In this document: positions 26,084-34,207 of the stretch, in pieces | Numbering within the stretch: position 1 is the first letter of the stretch | Layout: each line of letters starts with the position of its first letter | NCBI GenBank assembly: GCA_963774455.1 | Contig: CAVZFD010000003.1 | Coordinates: 186,001 to 250,000, forward strand | Source of the DNA: DATFVA01 sp963774455 | GTDB lineage: Bacteria > Bacteroidota > Ignavibacteria > Ignavibacteriales > Ignavibacteriaceae | Reading direction: 5' to 3' | Length of the DNA: 64,000 bases | Notes under the pieces: generated by a model | Told to the model about the DNA's origin: nothing | Database searches by the model: none | Seen by the model: only the letters and a program-made list of their open reading frames with translations | Translations under genes and position numbers: made by a program

Positions 26084-26995
26084 ATGAGTAAGGACGGAGT
26101 TCTTGTAGTCGGCAGCGCTAATATGGATCTGGTAGTTCAATGCAGCAGGTTCCCGCTTCCCGGCGAAACAATATTCGGAAACAATTTCCAAATGTTTCCC
26201 GGAGGTAAAGGAGCAAACCAGGCTGTAAGCTGTGCCAGACTGGGTATAAAGACCAGCTTTATCGGAAAAATGGGTCGGGATGAACTGGGAAACAGGCTCT
26301 CTGAAACAATGAAAAAAGACGGTGTCGATCTTACGAATCTTTTTACTGATGAAAAAGAACACACCGGAACGGCTTTAATTACAGTGGATTCGAACGGGCA
26401 GAACCAGATCATCGTCATCTCAGGAAGCAATATGAAGCTTACAGCTTCAGATATACGAAAGAAGAGAGCAGTTTTCGAGAGAGCCCGGGTAGTTCTTACC
26501 CAGCTTGAAATCCCTATTGAAACAGTAATCGAGACAGCAAGACTGGCAAGGGAAAACAATTCCATATTCATCTTAAATCCTGCTCCTGCCTGTGAATTAC
26601 CCGATGAGATTCTTCCGCTGATAGATTACCTGACTCCGAATGAAACCGAACTTCAGCTGTTGTCGAATATGATGGTAACCGATGAAAATTCTGCTGTAGA
26701 AGCTGCAAAATTACTTCTTGCAAAAGGTGCACAGAATATAATTATTACGCTGGGTGAAAAAGGTGCCCTGCTTGTAAATCAATATCATACAGAATTATTT
26801 GCGACAACCAAAGTAGAGGTCGTTGATACAACTGCCGCCGGCGATGCTTTTAACGGAGCACTTGCATACTCTCTTGCCTGCGGTAAAAAGATTTCTGAAG
26901 CAATTTACTTTGCAAATAAAGCCGCATCAATCTCTGTGACTAGATTGGGTGCGCAAAGCTCCATGCCGGTTATTGCTGAATTACAATCTGTATAA
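26084..26995 (+). CDS. rbsK: Ribokinase
   Basis: A 303-residue PfkB-family kinase. GSANMDLVVQ at the N-terminus and GGKGANQAVSCARLG (40-54) form the substrate site; NPAP (165-168) and TPNETE (184-189) are family blocks; DTTAAGDAFNG (248-258) holds the anion hole and catalytic base Asp254, matching ribokinase. It should phosphorylate D-ribose at O5, or a related furanose such as a deoxy or branched pentose. It is followed 24 bases later by the ribose pyranase gene, supporting ribose or a ribose-like sugar. The nucleoside hydrolase at 58117 could be the source. Confidence 0.9.
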   Translation: MSKDGVLVVGSANMDLVVQCSRFPLPGETIFGNNFQMFPGGKGANQAVSCARLGIKTSFIGKMGRDELGNRLSETMKKDGVDLTNLFTDEKEHTGTALITVDSNGQNQIIVISGSNMKLTASDIRKKRAVFERARVVLTQLEIPIETVIETARLARENNSIFILNPAPACELPDEILPLIDYLTPNETELQLLSNMMVTDENSAVEAAKLLLAKGAQNIIITLGEKGALLVNQYHTELFATTKVEVVDTTAAGDAFNGALAYSLACGKKISEAIYFANKAASISVTRLGAQSSMPVIAELQSV

Positions 26996-27019
26996 AATTT
27001 TAAGAGGAGAAAATTAAAA

Positions 27020-27421
27020 ATGAAAAAGCGTGGAATTCTGAATGCTAACCTGTCACGCATAATAGCTTCAATGGGACATACAGATAAGCTTGTCATCTGT
27101 GACAGCGGACTGCCTATACCCAAAAATTCAGAAGTCATTGATCTTGCACTTACCACAAATATCCCAAGGTTCCTGGATACTCTTAAAACTATACTCGAGG
27201 AACTGCACATTGAAGGTGCGGTAATTGCAAAAGAAATGTGTGATGGTAAGGATGGGCTTTTCGAGAAAACTACTAATATGCTGAACGGTACAAAACTGAA
27301 AAAAGTTCCCCACGAGAAATTTAAAGAGCTTACCAGGGAGAGAGGAAATATCACATTCGTCAGAACGGGAGAAACGACGCCTTATGCAAATATTATACTG
27401 ATATCCGGTGTAACATTCTAA
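27020..27421 (+). CDS. rbsD: D-ribose pyranase
   Basis: A 133-residue RbsD/FucU-family protein. MKKRGILNANLSRIIASMGH carries the catalytic His20; CDSGLPIP and the C-terminal RTGETTPYANIILISGV are family signatures. It converts beta-pyranose ribose to the furanose that ribokinase uses. Length and motifs are typical, and a good GAGGAG precedes the start. Direct pairing with rbsK is the classic arrangement, though here without an rbsABC transporter. Confidence 0.92.
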   Translation: MKKRGILNANLSRIIASMGHTDKLVICDSGLPIPKNSEVIDLALTTNIPRFLDTLKTILEELHIEGAVIAKEMCDGKDGLFEKTTNMLNGTKLKKVPHEKFKELTRERGNITFVRTGETTPYANIILISGVTF

Positions 27422-27434
27422 ACTAAGGAAGAAG

Positions 27435-28427
27435 ATGAAATACAGAACATTTGGACAATCAGGCTGGGAATTTTCCGAAATAAGTTTCGGAGCTTGGGCA
27501 ATAGGCGGCGATATGTGGGGTCCTCAGAATGACGACGAATCGTTAAAGGCACTGCATAAGGCAATTGATCGCGGTGTAAATTTTATTGATACCGCGCAGG
27601 GATATGGAAGCGGACACAGTGAAGAAATTATAGGGAAAGTCTTAAAAGAGAGAAGAGAGGATTTATTTGTAGCAACCAAAGTTCCGCCCTCACCGGGCAC
27701 GACCTGGCCGCCTCATGAAGATCAGGATGTAAATAAATCATTCCCGGCTTCAAGGATCATCGGGGAATGTGAAAAATCATTAAAAAGACTTCAGAGAGAT
27801 TACATCGACATTTACCAGTTTCATACGTGGGCGACCGCATTTAATATTAGGAATGAATGGTATGAAGCAATGATGAAACTGAAAGAGCAGGGCAAAATCA
27901 GGGCGGTAGGTGTATCAGTCCCGGATGCAACTCCCGATAATGTCATCGGCGCTCTTGCTCTTGGTAAAGTTGATTCTGTTCAGGTTATTTACAACATCTT
28001 TGAACAATACCCGGAGTGGAATCTTTTTCCCGCAGCAGATAAAATTGGAACAGGTATCATCGTCAGGGTACCATTTGATGAAAGTGCACTGACTGGAAAG
28101 CTGACTGAAGAAACTGAATTTCCTGAAGGAGATGTCAGGAAGCATTACTTCCGCGGGAACAATCTTAAAACTGTTGTAAGGAAGGTTAAAAAGCTGGAGC
28201 AGTTTAAGAACAGGAGACATCCCGATATGCCCCTGGCTGAATATGCCCTGAGATTTTGCTTGAGCAATATGACCGTTTGCACTGTAATACCGGGCATAAG
28301 AAGTGTCAGGCAGGCTGAATTAAATACTGCTGTAAGTGACGGTAATTCCCTAAAGCCTGACGAACTTGCAGAGCTTAAACAATTTTACTGGAAAAAAGAT
28401 TTCTGGCACGAAGAAGTTGAACTTTAA
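27435..28427 (+). CDS. Aldo-keto reductase 1
   Basis: A 330-residue NADPH-dependent aldo-keto reductase (IolS/YajO-like). Tetrad elements: FIDTAQGYGSGHSEE (Asp, Tyr), VATKVPP (Lys) and IYQFHTW (His). C-terminal VCTVIPGIRSVRQ binds the cofactor. It would reduce or oxidise a sugar carbonyl. The loop after the lysine is longer than in the other two reductases of the locus. It lies between rbsD and an exported glycosidase; the exact sugar is unknown. Confidence 0.9.
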   Translation: MKYRTFGQSGWEFSEISFGAWAIGGDMWGPQNDDESLKALHKAIDRGVNFIDTAQGYGSGHSEEIIGKVLKERREDLFVATKVPPSPGTTWPPHEDQDVNKSFPASRIIGECEKSLKRLQRDYIDIYQFHTWATAFNIRNEWYEAMMKLKEQGKIRAVGVSVPDATPDNVIGALALGKVDSVQVIYNIFEQYPEWNLFPAADKIGTGIIVRVPFDESALTGKLTEETEFPEGDVRKHYFRGNNLKTVVRKVKKLEQFKNRRHPDMPLAEYALRFCLSNMTVCTVIPGIRSVRQAELNTAVSDGNSLKPDELAELKQFYWKKDFWHEEVEL

Positions 28428-28457
28428 AAAATAGAAAACCAAAGACAGGAGTTTTAA

Positions 28458-29903
28458 ATGAGACAAAGAATCTCTTATGCACTTATTATTATAGCTTTCT
28501 CTTTTATTTATATGTATCCTCAATCCTCTAATCTCATATATAATCAGCTGGAGAAGCCTGCGAATGCTGCCTACTACCACGTTCCTGTGGGCTTGTGTGA
28601 AGATTACCCTGAAGAAACCACTACTATGCAGATCATTAAGAATGATTTTGAGTTCCTGAAAAGACATAACATAAACCTGTTAAGGATTTCATTCGGCTGG
28701 GATGCTATAGAGACTGAAAAAGGAAAGTTTGAATGGCTGTTCTGGGATGATTTCGTTAAGATGGCAGTGGATGATTACGGAATAACCCTGGTTCCTTACA
28801 TTTGTTACACGCCTCAGTGGATTTCCCGGGGAGCAAGCGATACTCTGTTCTTCTGGAATTATCCCCCAAAGGATTTTAATGAGTTCGGCGTTTTTATGTC
28901 TCACCTTGTCAACAGGTATAAAGACAGGATAAAAACCTGGGAGCTCTGGAATGAACCTGATATTGAAATTTACTGGCAGGGTTCGGTAAAGGAATTTGCC
29001 GACTTTATTAAAATCGGAGCCGACGCGGTTAAGAAAACTGATCCATCCGCAAAAGTAGTTTTGGGCGGACTTGCATACGACCCATATTTCCTGCTTCATT
29101 TATTCAGGGATAATGGTTTAAGTCCATACATCGATATCGTCAATTGTCATAATTATTATGAAACCTGGCACCGTCATCCAATCGAAAGCATAACGGAGTA
29201 CATAAATGAAATAAGCGACATAATCTGGAGATACGGAAATAAACAGTCCTTATGGATGGCCGAGGTTGGCTACAGTACCTTTAGAAAAGGTGCAAGAGTT
29301 TCTGACAGTTATTCCGCATATTATGATTACGAACATACTCCTGAATATCAGGCAGTTGAACTGTTTAAAACACTCACCCTTGCCATTTCCACAGAGAAAC
29401 TATCCGCAATTACCTGGTATGAATTAAAAGATCTTCCTCCAAGTGAAGGTGTAATTGGCGATAATGATAATAACCGTTTCCTTGGAGTGGCATACCCGGA
29501 TTGGAAGGGTAAACCCGCAGCTAAATCCCTGGAGTTCTTTAACAGCTTATTTTCTGCAAATTATAAATCAATAGATGATGAAGTCAACCTGATAGCACCA
29601 ATTAGATCAGACAGCAGAGCGCATGCATTTCAGACAGAAAAGGGTGATGTTATCGTCGTTGCATGGCTTCAAACGAGTGTTCCCGGTCGGCAGAGTGAAG
29701 ATAAAAACGGGATGGTTAAAGATACAAGATCAGATAAGGTAAACATTATAATTCCCGTCGGCCTGAAAGGTAAGATATCTCTATACGATGAATTGGGAAA
29801 TGAGAGTTCATTTAGTAATGTTAAGAGCGAAGCCGGGCAAACAACGCTAAATGATTTGGAATTAAAAGGCGGAAAGATTTCGATCTTAAAAATCAGGAAA
29901 TAA
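28458..29903 (+). CDS. Exported clan-A glycosidase (GH39-like, beta-xylosidase type)
   Basis: A 481-residue protein with N-terminal signal/anchor (ISYALIIIAFSFIYMYPQ). The TIM barrel carries LLRISFGWDAIETEKGKFEW, the acid/base in ELWNEPD (Glu166) and the nucleophile in LWMAEVGYS (Glu269), a pattern of clan GH-A, closest by eye to GH39 beta-xylosidases. A C-terminal beta domain follows from about residue 375. It is probably periplasmic and releases xylose or a similar pentose from oligosaccharides. GH5 or GH30 membership cannot be excluded without a profile search. Confidence 0.8.
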   Translation: MRQRISYALIIIAFSFIYMYPQSSNLIYNQLEKPANAAYYHVPVGLCEDYPEETTTMQIIKNDFEFLKRHNINLLRISFGWDAIETEKGKFEWLFWDDFVKMAVDDYGITLVPYICYTPQWISRGASDTLFFWNYPPKDFNEFGVFMSHLVNRYKDRIKTWELWNEPDIEIYWQGSVKEFADFIKIGADAVKKTDPSAKVVLGGLAYDPYFLLHLFRDNGLSPYIDIVNCHNYYETWHRHPIESITEYINEISDIIWRYGNKQSLWMAEVGYSTFRKGARVSDSYSAYYDYEHTPEYQAVELFKTLTLAISTEKLSAITWYELKDLPPSEGVIGDNDNNRFLGVAYPDWKGKPAAKSLEFFNSLFSANYKSIDDEVNLIAPIRSDSRAHAFQTEKGDVIVVAWLQTSVPGRQSEDKNGMVKDTRSDKVNIIIPVGLKGKISLYDELGNESSFSNVKSEAGQTTLNDLELKGGKISILKIRK

Positions 29904-29905
29904 TT

Positions 29906-30373
29906 ATGAGTATAGAAGCGAAAAGAATATCGCCTGAAAATTTTAGAAAATTCGGAAGTATTGTTAATTCTCCTTCAGGAAAACCAACGTCTGAAGCAGC
30001 GGACTACAAATTCTGGTCGGATATAGCAGATTATAAGATCGATGGAGAAACTGAAATCGGGATCTGCACAGTATTCAGGCAGAATGAAAATCTGATAACG
30101 GGAATGGAAAGACATTTAAAGACGCCGGAAATATTGATCCCGATCGACGGTGCATTTGTACTTCCGCTGCTGGTTGAAGGGGAAGATGTCTCCGAATCTG
30201 AAGCCTTCAGAGTGAATATAGGAGAAGCTGTAAAAATTAACGATGGCGTATGGCATGGAGCCTGTCTTCCTGCAGAAAAAGATGAATCATCATATTTTGT
30301 TATTTTCAGAAAAGGCACTCCGCATACTGATGTGGAGAAGAGAAAATTAAGTCCTGTTAAATTAATATTCTAA
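29906..30373 (+). CDS. Ureidoglycolate-lyase-like cupin protein
   Basis: A 155-residue protein starting two bases after the previous stop. ISPENFRKFGSIVNSP is the entry motif of the AllA fold, and TGMERHLKTPEILIPI with VWHGACLP supply the cupin histidines. In purine breakdown AllA cleaves ureidoglycolate, but no allantoin genes are here; the surrounding genes point to a sugar-acid or keto-sugar role. Function is therefore unknown beyond the fold. Confidence 0.7.
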   Translation: MSIEAKRISPENFRKFGSIVNSPSGKPTSEAADYKFWSDIADYKIDGETEIGICTVFRQNENLITGMERHLKTPEILIPIDGAFVLPLLVEGEDVSESEAFRVNIGEAVKINDGVWHGACLPAEKDESSYFVIFRKGTPHTDVEKRKLSPVKLIF

Positions 30374-30394
30374 AAATGAAATTTGTAGTTATTT

Positions 30395-32089
30395 ATGCCG
30401 GAAAAGATACTTAAATCAAAAAACATTGAAATGATTTTTAATGAAAATCCTTTCCATATAGAAGGGATTTTTATTTTACCAGAACGCACAAAGGTTTGCG
30501 CTCAAGGAATCCTGAATTTTTTCATAAGGACCCGTGATGCATTATCCGATCCTGTGTTTCTTTCGACATACGAAGATTTTCAATATGAGGCTGAAAAAAT
30601 TTCTTACAGACTCCGGGACGATTCCGGCAACTACGCTGCTTTATTTAATATAACTTCTTCCGACAACGGAATTAGTTTAAAGTTAGAAGTCACCTCCCCA
30701 GAACCGGTATGGTTAATAGAATGGAAACTCTCAGGTTTTGACTTTGATAAAATAATCATACCCGCCCTTGGGGGGCAGGAAATATCCGGGAATATGCCCG
30801 AGGGGAATATCTTATCTTACAAGTATCCCTTCTGGTGGAACGCACAGTTTGTACTGGGAATGAGCGAAGATAACGGACTATTAATTCACTCTCGCGATTC
30901 CAAACCGGATTTAAAACTTCTCAGGATCGGAAGGGAAAACTCTCACTTCAGTATCACATATGGATTTGAGGCCCCGGCTCCTCTGGAATCAGGTAATATG
31001 GCAGCTGAATTCTACCTCACCGGTATTAACGGGGCATGGCAGAATGGTGTTGAATATTACCGTTCGTGGATGGAGGAAAGTTTCAAACCAGTGAAATACA
31101 CGAATCATAAAGGTTTTCCCTCATGGGCAGAAGATATAAGTTTCATTCTTGAACTGTGGGGAGCAAGGAAAAGTTTTACACCAGGACATACATTTGAACA
31201 GATGGTTGACCGATTAAAAGTATGGAGGGAATATTATCCTCCTGAGAATACCCTTGTATACCTGGCAGGATTTGCTGAGAACGGAATCGATTCCCATGCA
31301 CCGGATTACAATCCTGGTAAACAATGCGGAGGTGAAAGCGAATTCGCAAAATTAATGGACGCCGCCCATTCGATGGGATATAAAGTTATGCTTCATACCA
31401 ATGTTCTGGCAATGACATTTACACACCCTCTTTATAAGGACTTTCATAGATACCAGGTTATCGATCCTTTCGGAAGAGAGCAGGGGTGGGGGATGGATAT
31501 GGATGGGGACTGGCTTCCCGAGCCGTACTTTGCATATATAAACCCAGGTTATAAGGAATGGGGGGATCTCATGGAGAATGTGCTGGGGAATTTAATAGAA
31601 AAATATGGTGCTGACGGAGTTTTTCTCGATCAGACCCTGCTTGCGTTTAATGTAAGCAGAGGACCTGATTTCGTTGCGGGGATGAGAGATCATGTATTAA
31701 GAATGCAGAAACGTTTTCCGGGTATACTTTTCGCCGGTGAAGGTCTTCATGAGCAAAATGTGAGAGCACTTCCGTGCGCGCAGATTCATGGGATAGACAG
31801 CCTTACTGAGGTGCATGGAATGGAGGGACAGCTTCCGTGGAGAAAAGCCCACCCTGTTTCAACTTATTTATTCGGAAAGTATACAAAGTTTACCGGTCAT
31901 TTATTAACCAAACATCCTTCTCACCCTATGTTTACTTTCCAGGAGGCTGCTTACAGGGAGCTTGGTGTTATTCCTGTACTTTCATTATACAATTATGAAC
32001 AGAAAATTGATATGCCCGAAGTAAAGGCAATGATTGAACGAGCAAAATCCATATCAGGAAAAATTGAGATAAAAAATGAAAAAAATTAA
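30395..32089 (+). CDS. Predicted intracellular glycosidase, DUF6259-like
   Basis: A 564-residue protein without signal peptide: an N-terminal beta-sandwich (~1-215) precedes a TIM-barrel (~230-540). Barrel blocks include LVYLAGFAENGIDSHAPDYN, YKVMLHTNVLAM, YGADGVFLDQTL (Asp at strand 4, the usual nucleophile place in clans D/H-like barrels) and LFAGEGLHEQN (candidate acid). It resembles uncharacterised DUF6259 proteins distantly related to GH36/GH101-type enzymes. Overlaps the next gene by 14 bases, so co-translation is likely. Substrate unknown. Confidence 0.6.
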   Translation: MPEKILKSKNIEMIFNENPFHIEGIFILPERTKVCAQGILNFFIRTRDALSDPVFLSTYEDFQYEAEKISYRLRDDSGNYAALFNITSSDNGISLKLEVTSPEPVWLIEWKLSGFDFDKIIIPALGGQEISGNMPEGNILSYKYPFWWNAQFVLGMSEDNGLLIHSRDSKPDLKLLRIGRENSHFSITYGFEAPAPLESGNMAAEFYLTGINGAWQNGVEYYRSWMEESFKPVKYTNHKGFPSWAEDISFILELWGARKSFTPGHTFEQMVDRLKVWREYYPPENTLVYLAGFAENGIDSHAPDYNPGKQCGGESEFAKLMDAAHSMGYKVMLHTNVLAMTFTHPLYKDFHRYQVIDPFGREQGWGMDMDGDWLPEPYFAYINPGYKEWGDLMENVLGNLIEKYGADGVFLDQTLLAFNVSRGPDFVAGMRDHVLRMQKRFPGILFAGEGLHEQNVRALPCAQIHGIDSLTEVHGMEGQLPWRKAHPVSTYLFGKYTKFTGHLLTKHPSHPMFTFQEAAYRELGVIPVLSLYNYEQKIDMPEVKAMIERAKSISGKIEIKNEKN

Positions 32090-33230
32090 AACCGTGGTAA
32101 TCGGCAGCGGCTTTATGGGAGCCGCACATATCGAAGCATTGAACAGAATCGGCGGCGTTGAGATTACTGCAATTGTCTCAAAAGAAAAAGAGCAGGCAGA
32201 AAACCTTGCCCGAAGGTATTCTATCCCGGTCGTTTTTGAAGACTGGCAGGAAATAATTAATGAAAAGAACGTAGAGGTTATACATAACTGCACTCCGAAC
32301 CTTTATCATTTTGATATAAATAAAGCCGCAATCGAAAACGATAAACATATTATTTCTGAGAAACCTCTAACAATAAATACAAATCAGTCTGCCGAACTCT
32401 TAGAACTTCTCAAAAAACATAATGTAGTTAATGCTATTAATTTTAACTATAGGTTTTATCCTCTGATCCGTCACCTACATTCGATTTTTAAAGAGGAGAT
32501 CGGAAATGTTTATCTTGCTCACGGACATTATCTGCAGGACTGGCTTTTCTACAACACAGATTATAACTGGAGACTTGAAAAAGAAATTAGCGGCGAATCA
32601 CGTGCTGTTGCTGATATAGGTTCACACTGGTGTGATCTGATCCAATTCGTAACGGGTTTGAAGATTACAAGGGTGTTTGCAAATCTTTCTACAATTCATT
32701 CAGTCAGGAAGAAACCGGCGGAAAGTGCGGCAACGTTTAAAGGGAAAGAAAGCGGTGTAGCATCAGAAACACAGGATATACAGATCGCTACGGAAGATGC
32801 AGGCTCGATCCTTTTCGAACTTGATAATAAAGCCCAGGGAGTCTTCACCGTTTCCCAGGTAAGTGCAGGCAGAAAAAATCATTTCTGGTTTGAAATAGAC
32901 GGAAATAAAAAAGCCGTAGCCTGGAACCAGGAAAATCCCAATGAAATGTGGATAGGATACAGAGATAAACCGAATGAAATATTAATAAAGGATCCATCTC
33001 TCCTTTCGGAAGAGGCCAGGAAATTCGCACATTACCCGGGCGGCCATCCCGAAGGATATCCTGACGGTCTCAAAAATCTTTTTATAAGCGTTTATGATTT
33101 CATAAGAGAGAGAAAAGATCCGATTAAAGATAAACCTGATTTCCCGACGTTTAATGACGGTCACCTTGAGAACAGAATTGTTGAAGCGATACTTAACAGC
33201 AGCAAAGAACAAAAGTGGGTGGAAGTATAA
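32076..33230 (+). CDS. Gfo/Idh/MocA-family oxidoreductase
   Basis: A 384-residue NAD(P)-dependent sugar dehydrogenase-like protein. Rossmann motif VIGSGFMGAAHIEAL at the N-terminus, the family EKPL motif in HIISEKPLTI, and the C-terminal substrate domain with NFNYRFYPLIR and DIGSHWCDLIQFVTG. Members oxidise or epimerise sugars, inositols and sugar-1-phosphates. With the TIM-barrel isomerase gene directly downstream it forms the common Gfo/Idh/MocA plus sugar-isomerase pair seen in catabolism of unusual sugars. Confidence 0.92.
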   Translation: MKKIKTVVIGSGFMGAAHIEALNRIGGVEITAIVSKEKEQAENLARRYSIPVVFEDWQEIINEKNVEVIHNCTPNLYHFDINKAAIENDKHIISEKPLTINTNQSAELLELLKKHNVVNAINFNYRFYPLIRHLHSIFKEEIGNVYLAHGHYLQDWLFYNTDYNWRLEKEISGESRAVADIGSHWCDLIQFVTGLKITRVFANLSTIHSVRKKPAESAATFKGKESGVASETQDIQIATEDAGSILFELDNKAQGVFTVSQVSAGRKNHFWFEIDGNKKAVAWNQENPNEMWIGYRDKPNEILIKDPSLLSEEARKFAHYPGGHPEGYPDGLKNLFISVYDFIRERKDPIKDKPDFPTFNDGHLENRIVEAILNSSKEQKWVEV

Positions 33231-33276
33231 CGAAGATAAATTTTATTAATGTTTAATTCGGATTTGGAGCAATAAA

Positions 33277-34203
33277 ATGAAACTTGGATTCTTAACAGCC
33301 TGCCTTCCGAATGTAAGTCTGGATGAGCTTGTAAAGTTTGCATCGGGACAGGGTTTTAACACCTTAGAATTAGCTGCCTGGCCAGTGGATTCTTCCAGGG
33401 ACTACCAGGCAGGACAGATAGATGCCGCAAATTTCAATAAATCTGAAGCCTCCAGGGTCAAAGATTTATTTGCAGGGCATAATCTTCAGATCTCTGCAAT
33501 GGCTTATTATGATAATAACCTTCATCCTGATCTTGAACAGCGGAAGAAATACCTTAAACACCTTAAGAAAGTTATTGATACCGCACAGCTGCTAGATGTA
33601 AAACTTGTCGGAACATTTGTTGGCAGCCGTCCTGATAAAACGCCTGATGAGAACATTAAGGAAATAGGAAAAGTCTTCAGAGATCTTCTTAAGTATGCCG
33701 GCGACCGCGATGTAAAGATAATGATTGAAAACTGCCCGATGGAAAACTGGGTGAAATTCGGACTCCCTGGAAATTATGCATATTCTCCCGAATTATGGGA
33801 TGCCCTGTTTAATGAACTACCGGATGAAAACTTCGGATTAAATTTCGATCCTTCTCATTTATTATGGCTGGGAATTGATTATCTGCAGGCCGCAGAGGAT
33901 TATGCTGAAAAAATCTTTCATGCCCATGCGAAGGATACTGAAATTCTGGCTGATGGTGAATACAGGTATGGTCTGTTCGGAAGGCAGATTGATCCAGTTC
34001 CATGGAAATCAGGCTGGTGGCGATACAGGATGCCGGGACTAGGAGAAATCGACTGGCAGAAATTTATCTCGGTTCTGCAGGAGTATGGCTACGACTACGT
34101 ACTTTCTATTGAACATGAAGATCCTATATGGGAAGGCAGCGAGGAAAAGGTTAAAACAGGGTTAAAACTTGGTTATAAATATTTATCACAATTTGTAGTA
34201 TAA
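33277..34203 (+). CDS. Sugar phosphate isomerase/epimerase (AP-endonuclease-2 fold)
   Basis: A 308-residue TIM-barrel protein. FLTACLPNVSLDELVKFA at the start and metal-site blocks IMIENCPM, NFDPSHLLW, HAHAKDTE and LSIEHEDP (Glu, Asp, His, Glu) are typical of the xylose-isomerase-like superfamily. It should bind a divalent metal and isomerise or epimerise a sugar or keto-sugar. It could stand in for a missing XylA or process a product of the preceding oxidoreductase; the sequence does not decide. Confidence 0.9.
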   Translation: MKLGFLTACLPNVSLDELVKFASGQGFNTLELAAWPVDSSRDYQAGQIDAANFNKSEASRVKDLFAGHNLQISAMAYYDNNLHPDLEQRKKYLKHLKKVIDTAQLLDVKLVGTFVGSRPDKTPDENIKEIGKVFRDLLKYAGDRDVKIMIENCPMENWVKFGLPGNYAYSPELWDALFNELPDENFGLNFDPSHLLWLGIDYLQAAEDYAEKIFHAHAKDTEILADGEYRYGLFGRQIDPVPWKSGWWRYRMPGLGEIDWQKFISVLQEYGYDYVLSIEHEDPIWEGSEEKVKTGLKLGYKYLSQFVV

Positions 34204-34207
34204 TCTT

